DNA from: an uncultured Flavobacterium sp.
Lineage (GTDB): Bacteria; Bacteroidota; Bacteroidia; Flavobacteriales; Flavobacteriaceae
Assembly: GCF_946220915.1 (NCBI RefSeq)
Contig: NZ_CAMIHH010000086.1
Coordinates: forward strand, 1 to 14,156
Direction of reading: 5' to 3'
Length of the DNA: 14,156 nt
Part shown: positions 5,677 to 13,569 of the stretch, in pieces
How positions within the stretch are numbered: the stretch's first letter is position 1
How the letters are laid out: the number at the start of each line of letters is the position of its first letter
The notes under the pieces: generated by a model
Seen by the model: the letters and a program-made list of their open reading frames with translations, nothing else
The model's database searches: none
What the model was told of the DNA's origin: nothing
Translations under genes and position numbers: made by a program

Positions 5677-7026
5677 ATGGCTACCTTTCACGACCTCGAC
5701 CTGCCCAAAGCATTGCAAAAAGCCATTGACGGCCTTGGCTTTACCTCGCCTACCCCAATACAGGAACGGGCCATGCCCGTGATACTTTCGGGCCGCGACA
5801 TGATGGGCATTGCGCAAACGGGGACAGGGAAAACATTTGCCTACCTCCTGCCGATACTCAAGCAGTGGAAATTCGCCAAAACCGATACGCCGCGTGTGGT
5901 CATCATTGTACCTACCCGTGAACTCGTAGTACAGGTAGTGGAAGAAGTAGAAAAACTTACCGAATTCATGTCGGTACGCACATTGGGCGTATATGGCGGC
6001 GTAAACATCAATACGCAGAAAACAAGCGTATATGCCGGTGTTGACATACTTGTGGGGACACCCGGCCGCATGATGGACCTTGCGCTCGACAATGTAGTGC
6101 GGTTTGATGAAGTGCAAAAGCTGGTTATCGATGAATTTGATGAGATACTCAACCTTGGGTTCCGTTTTCAGGTGACTTCCATACTTTCGATGATGCGCCA
6201 AAAGAGGCAGAATATACTTTTTTCGGCAACAATGACCGATGATGTGGATGAGATGCTAAATGATTTTTTCGATTTCCCCGAAGAAGTTTCGCTTGCGCCA
6301 TCGGGAACGCCACTTGAAAAGATAACACAGCAGGCCTATACGGTACCGAACTTCCTTACCAAGATCAATTTGCTGAAGCTTCTCCTGGAAGATGAAAGCC
6401 TCAGCCGCGCCCTGGTATTTGTGAACAATAAAAAAACGGCCGACCTTGTAGCCGAAGCCCTGGAGGAACAATGCCCGGGACAGTTTGGTGTGATCCACTC
6501 CAATAAGTCCCAAAACTACAGGCTCAATACCATGGCTTCTTTCCAGCAGGGAGAAATCAGGGGCATTGTCACTACCGATGTAATGGCGCGCGGTCTTGAC
6601 ATATCCGACATTACCCATGTAATCAACATGGAATTTCCCGAGGTGGCAGAGCAATACATTCACCGAATAGGCCGCACGGGCCGTGCTGACAAAGAGGGTA
6701 CTGCCATCAGCTTTATTGCCCCGAGGGAAGAGGACATCCATGTGCAGGCAGAAGTATTGATGGAGAAAGAAATAAAATTGCTGCCCCTGCCGGAAAACCT
6801 TGTAATTGAAGAGAAAAAACTGGAATTTGAAAAAGACAGGCTTAAGGTAAAGCAGCTTTTTAAAATTAAGAAACCTGATGGCGGCGGTGAGGCATTCCAT
6901 GAAAAGAAAGAGAAGAACAAAAAAGTAAACCTGGGCGGCCCCGGCAAGACCAAACCCCGAAAAACTGCTCCCCGTAACCGTGCCGTTGAAGCAAAAAGGG
7001 CTGCAAAAAAGAAAAAAGGCAAATAA
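5677..7026 (+). CDS. DEAD-box family ATP-dependent RNA helicase (DEFD motif II)
   Basis: The product is a 449-residue superfamily 2 RNA helicase that would unwind or remodel RNA in ribosome assembly, RNA decay or cold adaptation. Motifs in order: Q motif GFTSPTPIQ (21-29), Walker A AQTGTGKT (46-53), PTRELVVQ, TPGR, motif II VIDEFDEIL (DEFD at 152-155 instead of DEAD), SAT (183-185), FVNNKKTADL, TTDVMARGLDI, and motif VI HRIGRTGR (329-336). The final 60 residues are Lys/Arg-rich (ending AKRAAKKKKGK), an RNA-binding tail common in bacterial members. The ATG at 5677 was preferred over 5596 because the extra 27 residues precede the Q motif without resemblance to the family and a -7 box lies between the two starts. 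The gene converges on the next one with only 8 bases between the stops and no obvious terminator. Confidence 0.93.
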   Translation: MATFHDLDLPKALQKAIDGLGFTSPTPIQERAMPVILSGRDMMGIAQTGTGKTFAYLLPILKQWKFAKTDTPRVVIIVPTRELVVQVVEEVEKLTEFMSVRTLGVYGGVNINTQKTSVYAGVDILVGTPGRMMDLALDNVVRFDEVQKLVIDEFDEILNLGFRFQVTSILSMMRQKRQNILFSATMTDDVDEMLNDFFDFPEEVSLAPSGTPLEKITQQAYTVPNFLTKINLLKLLLEDESLSRALVFVNNKKTADLVAEALEEQCPGQFGVIHSNKSQNYRLNTMASFQQGEIRGIVTTDVMARGLDISDITHVINMEFPEVAEQYIHRIGRTGRADKEGTAISFIAPREEDIHVQAEVLMEKEIKLLPLPENLVIEEKKLEFEKDRLKVKQLFKIKKPDGGGEAFHEKKEKNKKVNLGGPGKTKPRKTAPRNRAVEAKRAAKKKKGK

Positions 7027-7034
7027 ATTTTATG

Positions 7035-7601
7035 CTATTTCACGATTTGCATTGGGTTTGACAATACATAGGAACCCAGGATCCCTTTACGGTAAGCTAA
7101 TTTTAACCTTAGCCTTTTCACGTAATATTGCCTGTTTTCATGATTGATGGACAATTTTTTCAGCACTGTGCCTGAATATGAATTTGAAGTCCCGTCGACC
7201 GTAAAATATAAGGTGATTCCCTTTTTTGTATTGACACTAATGTCGTCAAGCTTTACAGTCTCATGCTTCAAAGGATTTTCCTTTGAGTAATAAATGTTGC
7301 ACGCCACAAGCGCGCCCCAGGCTACAATGCAAATTCCGACAGCAGCTAAAAATCTTTTTCTGAAAGAGAGCTGGCCAACTTTGCCCGGCGTAAGAAAAAA
7401 ATATGCGCCACTGATTAAAAACACTGCAATGTAAATCAGGTAAAAATAGCCGTCATTGAGGAACATGCTCCTGTTAAAGCCATTGAGGATAAATAATGCA
7501 AGCAAAACTACAGCAGACAAAACAAAATCAATGATGTTTTGCCTCTTATCCTTTTTCCTGATTTCGTGCTTTCTTCTCTTAGAGCCTTTGCCTTTTTTCA
7601 T
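7035..7601 (-). CDS. Three-helix membrane protein, unknown function
   Basis: The product has 188 residues. A very basic N-terminus (KKGKGSKRRKHEIRKKDKR) is followed by three membrane helices at about 23-40, 51-70 and 84-104, then a polar beta-rich C-terminal domain of about 80 residues (VKLDDISVNTKKGITLYFTV...). By the positive-inside rule the N-terminus is cytoplasmic and the C-terminal domain lies outside the inner membrane. I chose the ATG at 7601 because the longer reading to 7649 runs into the end of the upstream lactonase gene. That gene stops eight bases before this start, so the two are very likely one transcript. I recognise no family. A role linked to the exported lactonase is possible but is inferred from position only. 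Confidence 0.82.
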   Translation of the reverse strand: MKKGKGSKRRKHEIRKKDKRQNIIDFVLSAVVLLALFILNGFNRSMFLNDGYFYLIYIAVFLISGAYFFLTPGKVGQLSFRKRFLAAVGICIVAWGALVACNIYYSKENPLKHETVKLDDISVNTKKGITLYFTVDGTSNSYSGTVLKKLSINHENRQYYVKRLRLKLAYRKGILGSYVLSNPMQIVK

Positions 7602-7609
7602 TGTGAAAA

Positions 7610-8713
7610 TTACTTTGCAGCAGTAAACACGAGGCATACAGGTGAGCATACTTCTATCCTTTGCTCTGTATCCTCAAGCATTCCAGTGGTTTTATCCCTT
7701 TTGAAAATCACGATATTATTGCTTTTTTCGTTGGCTACCAGCAGGAAATTGTCCTTGGGATCTATCGCAAAGTTGCGGGGCGAAACACCTTGCGTACTAA
7801 TCTGCTGTTCCATATTGAGCATGCCGTTGGCGTGTACCCTGAAGGCCGTTATGGTATTGGCATCGCCCCTGTTGGTGGCATAAAGGAACTTTCCGTCATG
7901 GGAAAAGTGTATGTCTGCCGCTCCGTTCTGGCCATGGAAATCAGCAGGCGCAATGCGCTCTTCCTGTACTATCCCTGCCATGCCGTTTTGATAATTAAAA
8001 CATACGATAGTGCCTGTAAGCTCATTAAGCACATAAAAAAATATCCCGTTTGGGTTAAACACCAGGTGCCTGGGGCCACTGCCCGGTGGCGTAGAAACAG
8101 TTTCCTTTAATGAAAGCGTTTTGTCGCCCCCGCCGGGATTGTAGCTATAGATGTAAATTTTATCAGTGCCCAGGTCATTGACAAGGACATTTTTTTTGTC
8201 GGGCGAAAAATAGACCATGTGCGGGTGCGGCTGGCCCTGGCGGTCTTTGTTGATGCTGCTCCCGCTGTGCCTGATAACCTGTTTGGCATCGGTAAGGGAG
8301 CCATCCTGCTTTTTCCCGAACACGGCAATGCTGCCACCGGAATAGTTGGCCACGATCACGTTTTTCTCATCATTAATGATATGGCAGGGATCTGCGCCTT
8401 TCGATTCCTTTTTATTGAGCGAACCCATACGGCCTGTTGCCGGGGCATATTTAAACGCACTTACCATGCTCTTTACGCCCGATTCGTTTACACTGTAAAT
8501 GAATTTATTATCTGCCGAAACGGTAAGGAAGCTTGGATTATCTACCTTGTCGGTATGCGACTTGAGTTTGAATCTGGCAGTGGCCGAATTAAAATCGTAT
8601 ACGTAAATGCCTTTGCTGTCGCAATCCTTGGTATAGGTGCCCACAACCAGGTTGTAGTCTTGTGCATTCATGGCAAAAATTCCTAAAAGGGTTATTATGG
8701 CAGCTAATTTCAT
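7610..8713 (-). CDS. Exported lactonase-family beta-propeller protein
   Basis: The product is a 367-residue member of the lactonase (6-phosphogluconolactonase, YbhE-like, PF10282) family of seven-bladed beta-propellers. The start at 8713 gives a signal peptide (MKLAAIITLLGIFAMNAQDY, probable cleavage before Gln18), so the protein should act in the periplasm or beyond. Repeated blade motifs are visible, for example FLTVSADNKFIYSVNE, MVYFSPDKKNVLVNDLG, HLVFNPNGIFFYVLNEL, IHFSHDGKFLYATNRGD and FAIDPKDNFLLVANEKS. Family-conserved HPH (163-165) and GSGPRH (211-216) are present. E. coli Pgl of this family opens 6-phosphogluconolactone, but an exported form is unlikely to serve the cytosolic pentose phosphate pathway and may act on other sugar lactones. 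A well-placed promoter lies upstream, and a membrane protein gene follows it in the same operon. Confidence 0.92.
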   Translation of the reverse strand: MKLAAIITLLGIFAMNAQDYNLVVGTYTKDCDSKGIYVYDFNSATARFKLKSHTDKVDNPSFLTVSADNKFIYSVNESGVKSMVSAFKYAPATGRMGSLNKKESKGADPCHIINDEKNVIVANYSGGSIAVFGKKQDGSLTDAKQVIRHSGSSINKDRQGQPHPHMVYFSPDKKNVLVNDLGTDKIYIYSYNPGGGDKTLSLKETVSTPPGSGPRHLVFNPNGIFFYVLNELTGTIVCFNYQNGMAGIVQEERIAPADFHGQNGAADIHFSHDGKFLYATNRGDANTITAFRVHANGMLNMEQQISTQGVSPRNFAIDPKDNFLLVANEKSNNIVIFKRDKTTGMLEDTEQRIEVCSPVCLVFTAAK

Positions 8714-8737
8714 AGATGTGTCGTTTGGATTGGTAAA

Positions 8738-8768
8738 CAAAAATAAGATAATAATGCAGGCAGGCAAA
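8738..8768 (-). promoter_or_regulatory. Promoter of the lactonase operon
   Basis: On the minus strand TTTG (8765-8768) is followed after 19 bases by TATTTTTG (8738-8745). This is a complete match to the Bacteroidetes pattern in both boxes and spacing, and it lies 24 bases before the ATG at 8713. Confidence 0.75.
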
Positions 8769-8877
8769 AATTTAACCCCTGTATTTGCGTTGCCGGGTAT
8801 TGGCCAATAACAGGGCCGGGACAGGCAGGCGTAGCGGAAATTAGTGCACTATGTGGCAAACTATTGTAGAAAAATTG

Positions 8878-8885
8878 TATTTTTG
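8878..8885 (+). promoter_or_regulatory. -7 box upstream of the vWA-protein operon
   Basis: TATTTTTG matches TAnnTTTG fully and lies 17 bases before the ATG at 8903. The -33 element is less clear: TTG at 8864-8866 is too close, and a TGTGG near 8852 is at a workable distance but imperfect. Its identity to the -7 box of the divergent lactonase promoter is notable. Confidence 0.5.
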
Positions 8886-8902
8886 ACAAACCCTATAAAC
8901 GA

Positions 8903-10825
8903 ATGCAGTTCAAACACCCGGAAATTCTTTACTTCCTTTTCCTGCTGGCAATTCCCATACTGGTCCATTTATTCCAGTTGCGCCGTTTCCGGAAAGAATA
9001 TTTTACCAATGTTCGGTTCCTTAAGGAACTCAGCATGCAGACCCGCAAAAGCTCTAAAATAAAAAAATGGCTGTTGCTGTGTACGCGCCTGTTGCTGCTC
9101 GCCTGCCTCATCATAGCGTTTGCACAGCCGTTCTTCAAAGCCAAAGGCGATGATAACAAGGGCAATGAAATGGTAATCCTGCTGGACAATTCCTTTTCAA
9201 TGCAGGCTAAGGGCAGCAAGGGCGAGCTATTGAAGCGTGCCGTACAGGACCTGCTTGAAAACACGCCCGAAAACCAACAGTTTTCGCTGATAACCAATAC
9301 CGATGCATGGTGGGATACCGATATCAAGTCTATACAAAAGGAATTGCAGAACTTGCCGTATAGCGATGTGCCTTTCCGTCCCGATTTTTTGCTGACCAAA
9401 GCCCTTGCAAAAAAGCCTGGTACCGGCAAGGACATTGTTTTGATAACCGATGCTGTAGACCTTGACGGCGGGGACCTTAAAAAATTTAACGGTGGGCCGA
9501 TGTATGCCATAGTTGCAGAGGCGCAGAATACCCGCAACATTAGCATTGACAGTGTGTACATATCGCAGGCAATGGATAACTTTTATGAAATAAAGGTGGA
9601 TATGCAGGCGTATGGCGAATTTGAAGATGAAGTTCCTATTGCATTGTATAACGGCAAAAACCTGACTGCTAAGACCATAATAAAATTTGATGCCCCAAAA
9701 AAATCGGCGGCATTTACCCTGCCTAAAAATGATTTTCATGGCTATGTATCGGTTAATGACAACAGCCTGGCCTACGACAATACTTTATATTTCAGCATAT
9801 CTAAACCGGAAAAATCTAATGTGGCAGCCATTGGCGAAATGGAAAAAAACGCATTCCTGGCCCGGATTTATACAGATGACGATTTCAATTTTACAGCATC
9901 GGAGCTGAGTGGCCTTGACTATAACAGCCTCGAAAAGCAGGATGCCATTATTTTGAATGAGCTTAAGGAAATTCCGCAATCGCTCATCACTACGCTAAAA
10001 GATTTTTATGGTAAAGGGGGCAATGTCATTATCATTCCGTCATCCGAAGGAAGCCTTCAAAACCTAAACGCGTTACTCGAAACATTTGGTTCGGCCTATA
10101 AGCCATTGACACAAAACAAACGCCTGATCACAAAAATTTCATTTAGCCATCCCCTCTATCAAACGGTATTTGAAAAGAAAACCGATAATTTCCAGTACCC
10201 AACCGTGAACGCAGGGTTTACCTTTTCGGGGACCGCACTCCCGGTGCTCAGCTATGACGACCAGACACCGTTCCTGGCCTCCATGAGCAATAAGCTGGGC
10301 AGTGCTTATATATTCTCTGCCCCGATCAACAAAACAAACAGCAACTTCCAGAACTCGCCGCTTATCGTACCTACCTTTTATAACATGGCACAAAATAGCG
10401 GCAAGACCGGAATAAGCGCAATTACCATTGGCCAAAACCAAAGCCTGCTGCTGGATGCAGTATTATCTAAAGACGAAGTGCTTACCGTAAGCAATCCCGA
10501 TTCTGACTTTATCCCCATGCAGCAGGTGCTGAACAATAAGGTAAAATTATCTTTTGGCGACTACCCTGAGGCAGCCGGAAATTACGCGATAACAAAAGGT
10601 GATGAAATGCTGAAAAACATTAGCTTTAACCATGCCCGCACCGAAAGCAACCTTGGCCTTCAAAACAAAGCCATGCTGAAGGGCTTTACTGAAACAGATT
10701 CCGTAAGCACAGTGTACAGCGACATAAAATCGGAACGTACCGCCAGCGAGTTATGGAAGTGGTTCGTTATCGGTACACTGCTATTTCTTTTACTTGAACT
10801 TTTGATACAAAAATTTGTAAAATGA
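8903..10825 (+). CDS. BatA-like membrane protein with vWA domain
   Basis: The product is a 640-residue protein of the BatA / aerotolerance-regulator N-terminal family. Residues 1-77 form the paired-helix anchor: helix at about 8-26, the motif LRRFRKEYFTNVRFLKEL, and a second helix at about 56-76 ending in FAQPFF. A von Willebrand A domain follows, with the MIDAS motif DNSFS (Asp95, Ser97, Ser99) intact and IVLITDA further along. The middle and C-terminal part is large and extracytoplasmic, with a segment like a GATase1-type fold around FYGKGGNVIIIPSS (368-381). A last membrane helix (about 617-636) ends at the C-terminus. Characterised roles of the Bat family concern envelope stress and aerotolerance, but the exact role of this stand-alone form is unknown. 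It heads a five-gene operon; its TGA overlaps the next ATG by four bases. Confidence 0.88.
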   Translation: MQFKHPEILYFLFLLAIPILVHLFQLRRFRKEYFTNVRFLKELSMQTRKSSKIKKWLLLCTRLLLLACLIIAFAQPFFKAKGDDNKGNEMVILLDNSFSMQAKGSKGELLKRAVQDLLENTPENQQFSLITNTDAWWDTDIKSIQKELQNLPYSDVPFRPDFLLTKALAKKPGTGKDIVLITDAVDLDGGDLKKFNGGPMYAIVAEAQNTRNISIDSVYISQAMDNFYEIKVDMQAYGEFEDEVPIALYNGKNLTAKTIIKFDAPKKSAAFTLPKNDFHGYVSVNDNSLAYDNTLYFSISKPEKSNVAAIGEMEKNAFLARIYTDDDFNFTASELSGLDYNSLEKQDAIILNELKEIPQSLITTLKDFYGKGGNVIIIPSSEGSLQNLNALLETFGSAYKPLTQNKRLITKISFSHPLYQTVFEKKTDNFQYPTVNAGFTFSGTALPVLSYDDQTPFLASMSNKLGSAYIFSAPINKTNSNFQNSPLIVPTFYNMAQNSGKTGISAITIGQNQSLLLDAVLSKDEVLTVSNPDSDFIPMQQVLNNKVKLSFGDYPEAAGNYAITKGDEMLKNISFNHARTESNLGLQNKAMLKGFTETDSVSTVYSDIKSERTASELWKWFVIGTLLFLLLELLIQKFVK

Positions 10826-12075
10826 ACCTGATATTCAAGAATGCGACCATTATAGATGCCGGCAACCCGTTTCATAATCGGACTGTAGACATTGTGGTGG
10901 AAAACGGCATTATAAAACAAATAGGGAAGAACATTGCCGCAGAAGGTTTTGAAGCCGTTGATCTCGAGAACCTGCACATTTCAAAAGGATGGTTCGACAG
11001 TTCAGTAAGCCTTGGCGAGCCCGGATATGAAGACCGGGAAACCCTTGCAAATGGCCTTGACGTTGCCGCAAAGAGCGGTTTTACAGACATTGCCCTACAG
11101 CCCAACAATAATCCCATCGCCGAAAGGCAGGGCGATATCGCGTTTCTTGTAAATAAAGCGGCAGGACATGCCACCTCCCTACATCCGATTGGCGCACTTA
11201 CAAAGGGCAGCGAGGGCAAGGACATGGCAGAACTGTTCGATATGAAAAATGCGGGAGCCGTAGCATTTGGCGATTACAACAGGGCCATTTCGGATGCCAA
11301 TATCCTGAAGATAGCGCTACAGTACGTACAGGATTTTAACGGGTTGGTAATAGCCTGCTCCCAGGATGATAAGATAAAAGGCAAAGGTGTTGTGCACGAG
11401 GGCATTGTAAGCACGCGCCTTGGGCTGAAAGGCATACCCGCGCTGGCAGAGGAACTGCAAATATCACGCAACCTGTTCCTTTTGGAATATACGGGGGGTA
11501 AAATGCACATCCCTACCCTCTCGACTGGCAAATCGGTTCAGATGGTAAGGGAAGCAAAAGCCAAAGGGCTGAATGTAACGTGCAGTGTCTCGGTACATCA
11601 TTTGGTACTGACAGATGAAGCGCTCGGTGATTTCGATACGCGTTACAAAGTGGCTCCCCCACTCCGCCCGGATGCAGAAAGGAAACTGTTGATCGATGGT
11701 GTGCTGGACGGTACCATCGACATGATCACATCCGACCATAATCCGCTGGACATAGAGAACAAAAAACTGGAATTTGACCTTGCCAAAGACGGTACGACAG
11801 GCCTGGAAAGCGCTTTTGGGGCATTAATGACCCTGTTGCCACTTGAGGTTATCATCGAAAAATTCACGGCAGGAAAGATTATTTTTGGACTTGGCAGCCA
11901 TGATATCGCAGAAGGTGCAGAGGCAGGGTTTACACTTTTTAACCCTTCTTCAGATTGGACGTTCGCGAAAAAGGACATTCTTTCCAAATCGAAAAATTCA
12001 GCCTTTCTTGGCCAGCCGATGAAAGGAAAAGCCTATGGCATATGCAATAACGGAAAATTAATTTTAAACGTTTAA
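10822..12075 (+). CDS. Dihydroorotase-like protein with degenerate metal site
   Basis: The product is a 417-residue amidohydrolase-fold protein clearly homologous to type I dihydroorotase (the enzyme that makes dihydroorotate in pyrimidine synthesis) and likely to be annotated pyrC automatically. The key residues are mostly gone. The usual DxHxHxREPG motif reads DSSVSLGEPG (59-68), so both metal-binding His and the substrate Arg are lost. The later His that is usual before E-D is replaced within ACSQDD (178-183). The HIxHxST motif reads HIPTLST (229-235). Remaining are an HH pair (259-260), SDHNP (304-308) and the overall length. It is probably catalytically inactive as a dihydroorotase, and may be a scaffold, possibly for aspartate carbamoyltransferase as in known pseudo-dihydroorotases. 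It is translationally coupled to the vWA gene, not to pyrimidine genes. Confidence 0.92.
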   Translation: MNLIFKNATIIDAGNPFHNRTVDIVVENGIIKQIGKNIAAEGFEAVDLENLHISKGWFDSSVSLGEPGYEDRETLANGLDVAAKSGFTDIALQPNNNPIAERQGDIAFLVNKAAGHATSLHPIGALTKGSEGKDMAELFDMKNAGAVAFGDYNRAISDANILKIALQYVQDFNGLVIACSQDDKIKGKGVVHEGIVSTRLGLKGIPALAEELQISRNLFLLEYTGGKMHIPTLSTGKSVQMVREAKAKGLNVTCSVSVHHLVLTDEALGDFDTRYKVAPPLRPDAERKLLIDGVLDGTIDMITSDHNPLDIENKKLEFDLAKDGTTGLESAFGALMTLLPLEVIIEKFTAGKIIFGLGSHDIAEGAEAGFTLFNPSSDWTFAKKDILSKSKNSAFLGQPMKGKAYGICNNGKLILNV

Positions 12076-12077
12076 CC

Positions 12078-12533
12078 ATGAAAAAACTATTAATACTGGG
12101 CGTTGCGCTCACATTGGCCACTGCCTGCAAACAGGAAGCAGAAGACAAGGCCCGCGAAGTTATTCACGAAAGCGGAAAAGCTGTTGAGGAAACTGCAGGA
12201 AAAGTAGTAGACGAGGTTTCATCACATTTTGAAGACAGCCGGGGCTGCACAATTGCGCTTTCGGAAGACATTAAAAATAAAGGCATTAGCACCGGAAAGT
12301 TTTATATAGAAAAAGACTCGGTAACCAAAAAGCACAATAAGCTAGTGGTCTATTTGATCAATGATAAAGATTATAGCGGTATTGTCAACTTTAAAGTAGC
12401 CGATAAAGATGGCGTAGAGATTGGCCGCACTACCCTTGACATTTCGCCAAAAACAGGGCAGGCAGGATACCGCGATGTGATATTTGACAGCCGCACCGAC
12501 ATTGAATCTAAAAGCACAATAAGCATTTACTAA
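12078..12533 (+). CDS. Small lipoprotein, unknown function
   Basis: The product has 151 residues with a lipoprotein signal: MKKLLILGVALTLATAC, where Cys17 is the likely lipidated residue. A Lys/Glu-rich amphipathic helix (about 20-50, EDKAREVIHESGKAVEETAG) follows. A beta-rich domain then begins with a Cys-containing strand (SRGCTIALSEDI) and includes KLVVYLINDKDYSGIVNFKV and GVEIGRTTLDISPKTGQ. It is likely anchored in the outer or inner membrane facing the periplasm. I recognise no family. It starts two bases after the dihydroorotase-like gene and its stop overlaps the next ATG by one base (TAATG), so it is inside the same operon. Confidence 0.85.
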   Translation: MKKLLILGVALTLATACKQEAEDKAREVIHESGKAVEETAGKVVDEVSSHFEDSRGCTIALSEDIKNKGISTGKFYIEKDSVTKKHNKLVVYLINDKDYSGIVNFKVADKDGVEIGRTTLDISPKTGQAGYRDVIFDSRTDIESKSTISIY

Positions 12534-12856
12534 TGAACCAGGCTCCCGACAAAGGCAACACGCTTGCCATTATAAGCTATCTTACCATAATAGGCACGAT
12601 CATCTCGATGGTGCAAAATTCTGAGGCACGCAGCCAGTTTGCCTCATTCCATATCAGGCAGGCACTTGGCCTCATGCTGACATTTTTTGCGCTGGGTTAC
12701 CCTATTGGCTATTTTGATAACTGGACGGTTACCGGCGCATTTTATATCTTCTTTTTCATTCTTTGGGCATTTGGCTTTGTAAGCGCTGTCCAGGGACAAT
12801 ATGGCCTTATACCTGTAGTGGGCGGCTTTTTTCAAAAAGCCTTTAAAAATTTATAA
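12533..12856 (+). CDS. DUF4870/Tic20-like membrane protein
   Basis: The product is a 107-residue integral membrane protein resembling DUF4870 (Tic20-like) proteins. The N-terminus NTLAIISYLTIIGTIISMV is a first helix, followed by the family-typical segment FASFHIRQALGLMLTFFALG (38-57), which carries the H-x-RQAL pattern. A third helix is TGAFYIFFFILWAFGFVSAV (67-86), and the end is GLIPVVGGFFQKAFKNL. Proteins of this type are common in Bacteroidetes, and their function is not established. The ATG overlaps the stop of the lipoprotein gene, and its stop is directly followed by the ATG of the hydrolase gene with no spacer, so it is co-translated with both. Confidence 0.85.
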   Translation: MNQAPDKGNTLAIISYLTIIGTIISMVQNSEARSQFASFHIRQALGLMLTFFALGYPIGYFDNWTVTGAFYIFFFILWAFGFVSAVQGQYGLIPVVGGFFQKAFKNL

Positions 12857-13501
12857 ATGAACCTATCATTATACCACCTTATCCGTGAGCCCAAAGCGAA
12901 ACAAGAGAAAAATCCGCTATTGCTGCTGCTTCATGGCTATGGCAGCAATGAGGAAGACCTGTTCTCCTTTGCCGCCCAACTGCCTGATGAATATTTTATA
13001 ATATCGGCACGTGCACCCTATAACCTGCCGGGTTACGGCCACGCCTGGTATGCCATCAATTTTGATGCGGACATGAATAAATTTTCTGATGAAATACAGG
13101 CCAGGGAATCGCGCGACCTGATTGCAAAATTCATTGATGAAGCTGTAGTGAATTATCCTATTGATAAAAATAAAGTAACGCTCATTGGCTTTAGCCAGGG
13201 CGCTATATTGAGTTATGCTGTAGCATTATCCCACCCTGAAAAAGCAGGGCGGGTGGCTGCCCTGAGCGGTTACCTGAACAGTGATATCATTGCAGGGGAT
13301 TTCAATAGGAAGGATGTTTCAAATTTGCGTTTTTTCGTTTCGCATGGAATGGCCGACCAGGTAATTCCTGTTGAATGGGCACGAAAAGCGCCGGAATTCC
13401 TTAAAACGCTTGGCATTGATGCCGAATACCATGAATATCCTGTGGGCCATGGCGTAGCGCCGCAGAATTTTTATGATTTAATGAGCTGGCTTGCTACCTG
13501 A
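12857..13501 (+). CDS. Phospholipase/carboxylesterase-type alpha/beta hydrolase
   Basis: The product is a 214-residue cytosolic alpha/beta hydrolase of the phospholipase/carboxylesterase family (PF02230). The visible catalytic triad is Ser113 in GFSQGA (111-116), Asp167 in SHGMADQVIP, and His198 in EYPVGHGV. The oxyanion region LLLLHGYGSNEEDL (22-35) and the conserved RAPYNLPGYGHAWY segment are intact. Members are esterases or thioesterases with broad substrates; the natural substrate here is unknown. There is no signal peptide. It is the last gene of the plus-strand operon and starts immediately after the previous stop. The following 68 bases hold no clear hairpin terminator before the convergent gene. 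Confidence 0.92.
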   Translation: MNLSLYHLIREPKAKQEKNPLLLLLHGYGSNEEDLFSFAAQLPDEYFIISARAPYNLPGYGHAWYAINFDADMNKFSDEIQARESRDLIAKFIDEAVVNYPIDKNKVTLIGFSQGAILSYAVALSHPEKAGRVAALSGYLNSDIIAGDFNRKDVSNLRFFVSHGMADQVIPVEWARKAPEFLKTLGIDAEYHEYPVGHGVAPQNFYDLMSWLAT

Positions 13502-13569
13502 TCTCTAAAAGTGGAATTTCAGTCGGCCGTAAAACAGAGAATGTGATTATTCAGGTTACCCTTTTAGGT

